Below are positions 58,080 to 64,000 of a stretch of DNA of 64,000 bases, piece by piece. The position numbers and the translations under genes are program-made. Location of the stretch: contig CM055877.1 of the NCBI GenBank assembly GCA_029582165.1, positions 30,029,241 through 30,093,240 of the forward strand. Reading direction: 5' to 3'. Source of the DNA: Portulaca oleracea. Its lineage: Eukaryota > Streptophyta > Magnoliopsida > Caryophyllales > Portulacaceae. The notes under the pieces were generated by a model. The model saw only the letters and a list, made by a program, of their open reading frames with translations. It made no database searches and was not told where the DNA came from. The first letter of the stretch is position 1; each line of letters starts with the position of its first letter.

Positions 58080-59300
58080 ATATAATAATAATAACATAAT
58101 AACAAACAATCACACTTGCATTTATTGTTTCATTTGTTTTCTCTCCAATACAATAGCTAAGGATGATATGATCAATTAATAATTAAGTTATTAGACCTAT
58201 CGATTTGAACGTACGGATTGAATACAAATTGTGTGTATATCTCGTTAAGGGCAATAGAGGTCATGCGTATTTCAGGTTCTAGAATTTTGACATTAAAAAT
58301 ACGAGTCCGGTGTATCTTGATTGAGACAAACTTTACACAATTCCCCAAAAAAACATCCTCTCTGAAAACACAATTCCCAAAAAAAAATCATAACTTATCC
58401 AATCCAATCCACTCAATCCAAACCTCATTTTATCCAATCCAAAGAACAGGGTTTGAAAACTTATGTCTTGTTCTTTTAAAGTATAAGATAGTTTGAAGGT
58501 GGGTCAGAGTGGGTTGGTAAGATATTATTTGGAATGTATGTCACATCAATCGCGTCATTTAAATATATAAATTTTTAAATACATAGTTTATAATTTTTAA
58601 TATAGTATTATGCATAAAACAAGTCACATCAGTTACATTATTTATTAAATATACGAATATGAATTTTAAATATATATTATATATAACATATGTAAAGAAG
58701 TATGAGCAGTGTAAAAAAATGTGAGATAAAATAACTAAAAATAAAATATCAAAGATAAATTTATCATACTTCACATAAAAAACCAAAGCTTTAACTCGTT
58801 GTTGAACACGCCAGATAACTAGTTATTTTCCAAAAAAATTTTGTGCATCAAGCTTGTCCTTTGCAGTCTTGCATGGGCCCTTCAAGGTTCCAATTAGTAT
58901 ATGTAAGCGTCTGAGTAGGGCCATATTCTTTTTATGCGGTGGGATCGTTTGAGGTTTCACACACGTAAATTTTCATTTTTAACCACAACTCACCATAACT
59001 TTCCATTTTCCTTTTAATTAAAAGTGAAAACTTTTCAAATAAAAAAATCAAAACTTTCACTTTATTTCTATCTATCATTATTTTCAAATTTAAATATATC
59101 AACCCACAACTTTCTATATTCTACCATAATTTTTCACATTCCACCGCATCATAACCACCCGCACCGCAACCATACCATGAATATCATGAAAAAGAACGGG
59201 CCTCAGAGGTTTGTCCTATTAATGTTCAAATTCTTATGTTCGAGATTCTTATATTAAATATTGCTAGAATTTAAAAAAAAAATTGTACGTCTTGCCTAGT
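58080..59300. other. AT-rich intergenic-like region
   Basis: No supported gene. It contains a duplicated TCCAATCCAATCC run near 58397-58440 and the possible MITE relative at 58960-59185. Confidence 0.4.
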
Positions 59301-59438
59301 ATTATGTAACTCCTTTTCTAGAGAGAGAGGCTCCCCCTTCTCTCTAGAAGCGGTGTCCCAGACCCTTTAGTCCCCCCTTGTTTCTGTTCTCGTTCTTTGG
59401 CTTCTATGCAAATCTAGTTCTCGTTTCTAAGGCTCTAA

Positions 59439-59816
59439 TTGAGTTGTTGTGTTTTGTCAGTCATTCTACCTCACGAAAGTCTTCATGATCTTTTTCAAAC
59501 CGATTCATCCGGGTTAGTCCAAAGGAAGACATTAGCCGATCTAGGGTTCCCAGATGGGGAAATAAGGAAATCGATGGATCAGCCTGCGAAAAACCATTTA
59601 GGGTGTGTCGATCTAGGGGTTCATGCGGGCGAATCGAAGAGTTTGCGTGTCGAACAAGATGATAGTCGGGAGTTTTTCCGATTGAATTCGAAATGGACAA
59701 AATTTCTGACTATGATTGTTTTGGACAGGAAATCTGCAGAACATTCAAGTGGTCAAAGATCCAAAGGAGGGAAAGCTGTTCGAGGATATAGGAACCCTTT
59801 GAATCAGATTTGCTAA
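59439..59816 (+). CDS. Small ORF in the LINE leader, function unknown
   Basis: A 125-codon plus-strand frame, polar and charged, with no recognised motif. It may be the N-terminal part of an ORF1 broken by later changes, or a leader ORF. Its position upstream of the 387-codon ORF in the same element is the only support. Confidence 0.3.
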   Translation: MSCCVLSVILPHESLHDLFQTDSSGLVQRKTLADLGFPDGEIRKSMDQPAKNHLGCVDLGVHAGESKSLRVEQDDSREFFRLNSKWTKFLTMIVLDRKSAEHSSGQRSKGGKAVRGYRNPLNQIC

Positions 59817-60114
59817 GTTGCTGGCCAAGGATGAAAAAGCGTGAAGCTGGGTGGCAGAAGGTACTGCACGCGAGAGCAATCCAGGTGTGTTCCTTCCTTT
59901 TCTTCTTTCTTGTTCTTTGTCCTATTCTGTTTGTTCGTCCTGGGTTCTATATTTTGATCACTGTTGGGGCTGTTTGCTGTGATGGTGTGACTGATTATTT
60001 GCTTGCTGAAGCTCCTGAGTGTATTTTTAATTTTCCTGTCCTACAGTTTGTAGTTGGATTTCAACCAATCTAGTTGGGTTTGTTCTATATACAGCATCTA
60101 ATCGAGGGTCTCTC

Positions 60115-61278
60115 TTGCACCACCCTCCTATGGTGTTCAAGCATCCTCTTGTGCCTCATAATCTCATGTCTGATATTTGTTCAAATATAGCTAATAGGGG
60201 TTGTTATATGCGTTCTCTAGGAACCTATAATAGTCCTATCTTCCTGGGGCATGGTTTACCCACCCTTAGTTCTAGGCCCCAAGCACATAAATGGGGAAGT
60301 GTGGGTTTTCTTAAGCTGTGTATTGGGTTTCTTCTAGGTACTGTAAGTGGAAACACCATTCAAGCTAGTAACCAAGCATATAATAGGGGTAGTGTGTTGT
60401 TTCTTCGTCATTGTATGGTTTTCAATCTATGTTGTGTTCTACTGTATTGTATGAATCAATTTGTGGGGGTTACCCCAAAATGTATTACAAGTGGCAATGA
60501 ATCTTGTGGTTCTGTGATGTTTTTTAGGGCCGTCGGTTTGCAAAGTTGGATAAATTGGATCAATCACTTGATGAGCGTTCTAAGACAGTGGACTGCTCTG
60601 AATTTTATGTTATTAATTATACCTTTGATTGGGAATTGGGTCTGGCAATGGGATTATGGAACTTGTGTGGATCCACCTTCACCATTCGGTTTGAAATGCT
60701 ACCCCTTTTATTGGAGCTGGTTTTTCTACCATACTACAAAAGGTTGGAGGCTTCAAACTGGGGTTAAGGTTGGCACTGTCCAGTCCTATTTTGTGGACGG
60801 GCTAATGATTCTAATGAAGCCTGTTACGAAAGTCAATGATGCTCGGCCCCTACAATATTTAAGGGTGTTCCCTGAGACAAAAAATGGTATTTCCCTGTAC
60901 TACGTGTTGTTAGTTTGTATGAATCTACTTTTGGGGTCTACCCCAAAAATTAGCAAGTGTGATAATGCATCTGGTAATATTGTGTTGATTCTTGAGACTT
61001 TCTGTGGGCTAATCTGGTTGATTTGGATTACTTTATTGAGAACTCAGTTACTGTGGCCTTTCCCTATACTTTTATTGTCTCCTTTTTCCCTGTGTGGGAT
61101 GTGGTGTTGGATTTGGACTAAGGGCATCTATAAGGATCTGATTTCAGCTCTAGGCTTGCATTGCCACCCCACTTTATGGAGCTGGTATTTCTACCATGCG
61201 ACAAGTGGCTGGAGGCTGCGAGATGGGATGAATATTGGATCGCTGCAGAATTTTTTTGAGCATCGATCTCTATTTTAA
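60115..61278 (+). CDS. 387-codon ORF in the ORF1 position of the LINE, with internal repeats
   Basis: An uninterrupted frame; the first ATG is at 60130. It is rich in Trp, Cys, Tyr, Phe and Leu. Two in-frame repeats about 155 residues apart read WSWFFYHTTKGWRLQTG and WSWYFYHATSGWRLRDG. I do not see the DUF4283, RRM or CCHC features expected of plant LINE ORF1. A frame this long is unlikely by chance in AT-rich DNA. It could be a highly diverged ORF1, a hydrophobic accessory protein, or an accident of a duplicated leader. Confidence 0.45.
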   Translation: MHHPPMVFKHPLVPHNLMSDICSNIANRGCYMRSLGTYNSPIFLGHGLPTLSSRPQAHKWGSVGFLKLCIGFLLGTVSGNTIQASNQAYNRGSVLFLRHCMVFNLCCVLLYCMNQFVGVTPKCITSGNESCGSVMFFRAVGLQSWINWINHLMSVLRQWTALNFMLLIIPLIGNWVWQWDYGTCVDPPSPFGLKCYPFYWSWFFYHTTKGWRLQTGVKVGTVQSYFVDGLMILMKPVTKVNDARPLQYLRVFPETKNGISLYYVLLVCMNLLLGSTPKISKCDNASGNIVLILETFCGLIWLIWITLLRTQLLWPFPILLLSPFSLCGMWCWIWTKGIYKDLISALGLHCHPTLWSWYFYHATSGWRLRDGMNIGSLQNFFEHRSLF

Positions 61279-61780
61279 GGAAGACTCCCAAATTTGGCAA
61301 TGATGTGAGGCCCCCGAGGCTAACAGGGGTATTCCCTGAGACAAAAAATGATACCTCCCTTGTTACTTTTATCATGATTCATGCTTCCTTTTTCCATCTC
61401 ATGTGGCTTTGTATTAATAGCAAGCACTCTTTTTGGAAATGGTTAAGCAATCTATACCAGTTATACTTTACGTGTGATCTTTTGGAAGGGTTGTTAGAGA
61501 TACAGCATAACCTTATTGTTCATGCATTCACTTTTGTGAATTGGTGTACAGGAAAATCTTTAGTGGAGAAGAGCTCGTGGCTGGTTGTGATTGGAGCATA
61601 CATTCAGGGGCCAAACTCTGGTCCTTGCTGGGAAAATTTGCAATCACAACTTTAAGTACTTCTACTGATGTTTGTTGGGTTTGGCTGTATGAGAAAGTTT
61701 GGTTATGTAATTTTTACCAGATAACAATAAAAATTAGACGATCTTCTGGTGAGTGTGGAGATACTATTCAGTATCCCACC
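60404..61780 (+). repeat. Direct repeats of about 464 bp in the LINE leader/ORF1 region
   Basis: CCCTGAGACAAAAAATG occurs at 60870 and 61334; CTACCATRC...GGCTGGAGG-type sequence occurs at 60726 and 61191; TTGTATGAATCWA with GGGGTYTACCCCAAAA occurs near 60450 and 60917. Two near-full units and a partial third are present, diverged but clear. The unit length alternates between 464 and 465 bp because of an indel. Confidence 0.75.
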
Positions 61781-61970
61781 AAGGCCATATTCCATCACAT
61801 GGTCTTCCATGGCAAGGCTCCACTTCAGTGGATTATTTGGTACTTTCGTTGGGGATTATCAAGGTGTGACGTACCCCAAAAAGAGAGTATCTTTCTAGAC
61901 AAACACTGGAATCACATGCTAGCGATAATTCACCAGCCTATAACAGGCTAGTATCTCCCATTGGTTAAAT

Positions 61971-64000
61971 GAAAATTATTGCGTGGAATGTGTGGAGCGA
62001 AGAGACCGCAAATTATAGCTGAACTAAAAGCGCTTAAAAGAAATCAAAAACCGGATATTTTGTTTCTCATTGAAACAATGACAAATTTAACCAACTCAGA
62101 AACTATTATACGACAATTAGGATATGGAAATGCGGAAATTGTCAACCCCATAAATCACTCTGGTGAAATTTGGGCCCTTTGGGACAATACAAGCCAACTC
62201 CGAATAGCGCCTCTTAGTAAAGAGAACAGATCTATTCACTTGTTAGTGCATGATGTTGATAAACTACAAAATTGCATAATATCAGGAGTTTATGGTCCTA
62301 TTCAAAATAGCGAAAAAGAGGCTTTCTGGAGCAACCTAATGAGGCTACACAATATTTTTGATCTTCCCTGGTGTATTATAGGAGATTTTAATGAACTAGA
62401 ATCAAGGACGGAGAAAAGGGGCGGAAATACAGTTTCTGTAGCTAGAATGGAACGACTTACACGATTCCTAACACATATAAATGGGGAATCCGCTGTAGTG
62501 CGAGGACGTAAATTTTCTTGGAAAAAAAGAATGCATGGGCACTGGGTATATGAACGGCTAGATAGAGCAATTTTTCGTCAGGACTTTTTAGATAGATACC
62601 CGGAAGCGGTTTCTTGGCATGGTTCATTCACGTTTTCAGATCACTGTGCGGTGATTATGGAAACTAATCGAGTATCCACTAAGCAAAAAAATGTACCCTT
62701 CCGTTATCAGCGTTTCTGGAGTCAATATGACCAAATGAAACAGATCACCAAAAAGCTTTGGAGTCAACCACAACAAGGTACTCGACTTTTTCGAGTTACT
62801 CAGAAATTGAAACTTGTTAAGAGTGGTTTGAGAGAATGGGCTAAGAAACAGTTTGGAAATTTTAAATCCAAATTGGAAGAGAACTTGGATAAAATTGGAT
62901 ACATTGAAGAAAAATTACTCGAGAATCCACATAGCGTCCGGTTAAATTCTTGGTTAAATCGCATGATCAAACAACGGGAAAAAATGCTTTTATATCAACA
63001 AAAATATTAGGGTAAGTTAGCTCGAAAAGATTGGCTGGTAAAAGGAGACAGGAACTCCTCCTATTTCCAAAGATTAGCAAAAGCAAAACAAAAACGTCAG
63101 GAAATTATCAGAATAAAGACAGAAGCAGATGAATGGCTCGAAAATGAAGAGGAAATTGGGGAGAAATTTGTGGAGGACTATAGAATCCGCTTCACATCTC
63201 AGAGGACATCAGAGTCCATTAATTCATTCTTAGGTATTCAAAAAATTATAACAAATATGGATAATGACCTTCTTTTGGCAATTCCTTCTAAGGACGAAAT
63301 CAAACAGGCGGTTTTTGATATTGATCCTGGCAAGACCCCGGGGCCAGATGGGTTTGGAGCTGGATTCTTCCAAGACTCCTGGCAACTCATTGAAAGTGAC
63401 ATTGTTTTAGCAATCCAAGATTTTTTTGTTAAAGGACGTTTGCTTAAAGAAATCAATCACACTTTCGTAACTCTTATCCCGAAAATAAACGATCCCACTC
63501 AGACTAGCCAATATCGCCCTATCAGTCTTTGCAATACTGTTTATAAAATTATTGCCAAAGTTATGGTCAATCGGTTAAGACCGTTACTTGAAAAAATCAT
63601 TTCACCGTTGCAAAGTGCCTTCATTCCTGGTAGATCTATTCATGACAATATCCTAATCACTCATGAAATTATGCATAAGTTCAAAACCTCTAAAGCAAAA
63701 AAAGGATGGGTTGCAATAAAACTAGACATGGAAAAAGCTTATGATCGCATTGAATGGTCTTTCTTGAGAGATGCATTGAGCAAATTGGGTTTCAGTCCTA
63801 AATGGGTCAGTTTAGTTGACCAATGTGTTAGCACTGTTTCATACTCAATTTTGATAAATGGCTCCCCAAAAGGTTTTATAAAACCTTCAAGAGGGTTACG
63901 GCAAGGTGACCCCCTTTCACCTTATCTTTTCTTGATTTGTATGAATGTGTTTGGCTCTATGATTGAATATACAGCTAACGAAGCTAAGTCTGGGTCGGGA
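61971..64000 (+). pseudogene. LINE ORF2: endonuclease and reverse transcriptase (partial, two breaks)
   Basis: ORF2 opens MKIIAWNV, then a 2-nt deletion near 61994 shifts the frame into GAKRPQIIAELK. The endonuclease has FLIETM, IIGDFNELESR and FSDHCAVIM, the expected catalytic motifs. A single TAG at 63008-63010 interrupts the linker; after it the same frame is open for 330 codons to the window edge. The reverse transcriptase shows GKTPGPDGFGAGFF, TLIPKINDPTQTSQYRPISL, KLDMEKAYDRIEW (motif A) and GLRQGDPLSPYLF (motif B'). The Y/F-A-D-D box lies beyond the edge. With only two breaks it is much younger than the 15.6-20.2 kb LINE. Confidence 0.92.

Larger units (their letters stand above)
59310..64000 (+). 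mobile_element. L1-type LINE, 5' part (runs off right edge)
   Basis: It begins around a TCTAGAGAGA...TCTCTCTAGA inverted repeat (59319-59348), typical of structured LINE 5' ends. A leader, a large ORF in the ORF1 position (60115-61278) and an ORF2 with endonuclease and reverse transcriptase follow. The 5' boundary is approximate; the 3' end is outside the window. Confidence 0.75.

Noticed and set aside
57792..58109. His/Thr-rich minus ORF
   Set aside because: Simple GTGG/ACCAC-biased MITE-like sequence, no domain.

Overview
The window looks like a repeat-dense stretch of a flowering-plant nuclear genome, probably a eudicot. It is AT-rich overall and consists almost entirely of nested transposable elements: long-LTR Ty3/gypsy elements, a CRM-like gypsy array, Tat-like gypsy remnants, plant L1-type LINEs and Mutator-like small elements. 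I see no convincing complete host gene, no tRNA or rRNA gene and nothing bacterial. The only possible host coding piece is a weak terminal exon near 55.75-56.00 kb on the minus strand.

Layout. 1-4862: the 5' part of a minus-strand gypsy element with a 3.55-kb LTR, a tRNA-Met-type primer binding site and a gag start that runs off the left edge. 5166-8410 and 8883-12148: two plus-strand solo LTRs of the same family; the second has a perfect ACTAA target duplication. 12616-12993: a Mutator-like MITE. 14.4-15.5 kb: a promoter-bearing LTR-like remnant. 15.56-20.2 kb: a decayed LINE. 20.25-21.6 kb: a larger TIR element with a gene-like interior. 21.66-22.70 kb: an LTR whose partner lies at 54.9-55.5 kb. 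Between these two lie a tandem repeat array (23.0-24.4 kb), an LTR fragment with a strong heat-shock-element array (24.4-24.94 kb), another long-LTR fragment (24.95-26.32 kb), a Tat-like gag remnant (26.3-26.9 kb) and a Tat-like non-coding 3' region (28.6-31.5 and 53.26-54.9 kb). That last region is split by a 21.7-kb block.

The block at 31531-53253 is a tandem array of one CRM-like gypsy family: LTR-internal-LTR-internal-LTR, then an inverted pol segment, a deleted copy, LTR-internal-LTR. It is bounded by one 5-bp target duplication (CCACG), so it grew from a single insertion by recombination. Many apparent frameshifts in it sit at CAG/CTG sites and look like methylation-related base-calling errors. 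From 55.5 to 59.3 kb there is AT-rich sequence with small repeats. A second LINE starts near 59.3 kb, carries an unusual 387-codon ORF with internal repeats, and runs off the right edge inside its reverse transcriptase.

The most unusual shared signal is that five unrelated element families each carry their own array of a short quasi-palindromic motif in non-coding LTR or leader DNA (stem 4-6 bp, loop 2-5 nt). In one family the stem positions covary.
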